NCBI GenBank assembly: GCA_014607495.2
Contig: CP053153.1
Coordinates: forward strand, 14,012,001-14,076,000
DNA from: Carposina sasakii
Lineage: Eukaryota > Arthropoda > Insecta > Lepidoptera > Carposinidae
Direction of reading: 5' to 3'
DNA length: 64,000 bases
The notes under the pieces were generated by a model. That model ran no database searches, was not told the origin of the DNA, and worked only from the letters and a program-made list of their open reading frames with translations. The position numbers and the translations under genes were made by a program. Below are positions 63,930 through 64,000 of this stretch, one piece after another (position 1 is the stretch's first letter; each line of letters starts with the position of its first letter).

Positions 63930-64000
63930 CTACGCTAAACGTAGCTCTGGGATTGCGATCATGATCCTACAGTTTTGGCTACCCCATTTTGAGAATACAA
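63930..64000 (-). repeat. R4 repeat, minus orientation, cut by the window edge
   Basis: CTACGCTAAACGTAGCTCTG, ATCCTACAGTTTTGGCTACC and CCATTTTGAGAATACA are reverse-complement R4 words. Confidence 0.65.

Overview
This window looks like nuclear DNA of a moth or butterfly (Lepidoptera). It is AT-rich, almost free of host coding sequence and packed with interspersed repeats. The main clues are an abundant repeat that carries the 3' tail of RTE-clade LINEs and ends in (ATG)n, Helitron-like elements that end in CTAGT next to a short GC-rich hairpin, tRNA-headed SINEs and many short inverted-repeat (MITE-like) elements. No prokaryotic operon, CRISPR array, rRNA or convincing functional tRNA gene was seen. 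The species cannot be named from the sequence.

Layout. 1-5.4 kb: degenerate repeats and unassigned AT-rich DNA. 5.4-6.1 kb: the best host-gene candidate, a proline- and charge-rich open frame of unknown function. 6.3-36.2 kb: scattered copies of at least six repeat families, foldback and MITE elements, a long Helitron-like element (17.6-19.4 kb) and a few weak exon candidates next to good splice donors. 36,278-40,822: a complete LTR retrotransposon insertion on the minus strand. 41-54 kb: dense nested insertions, including a LINE with an intact 698-codon reverse-transcriptase frame (44.3-46.7 kb), RTE fragments and MITEs with clear target-site duplications. 54-64 kb: LINE remnants, a promoter-like block at 56.7 kb, an RTE 3' end, a Helitron-like element and a tRNA-derived SINE.

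The most notable object is the LTR element. Its two 434-bp LTRs read as identical, end in TG...CA and are flanked by AGTA on both sides, so it inserted recently. Its interior is scrambled: gag and the start of a protease; then RT, a second protease, a pre-RT linker and an integrase tail fused in one 462-codon frame; then a second, divergent RT fragment joined to a second integrase tail. It lacks RNase H and most of integrase, so it was probably mobilised in trans. The gag start codon lies inside the LTR, and the putative primer-binding site (resembling the complement of a tRNA-Leu 3' end) lies inside the gag reading frame.

A tandem array of short stem-loops follows each of the two integrase tails. 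In each array the stem sequence changes from one hairpin to the next while pairing is kept, and the loop stays nearly constant (core GAWGGA on the element's sense strand). Mismatches seen on the plus strand become G-U wobbles on the sense strand, which points to selection on RNA structure. I recognise no described system matching this and rank it as the main finding.
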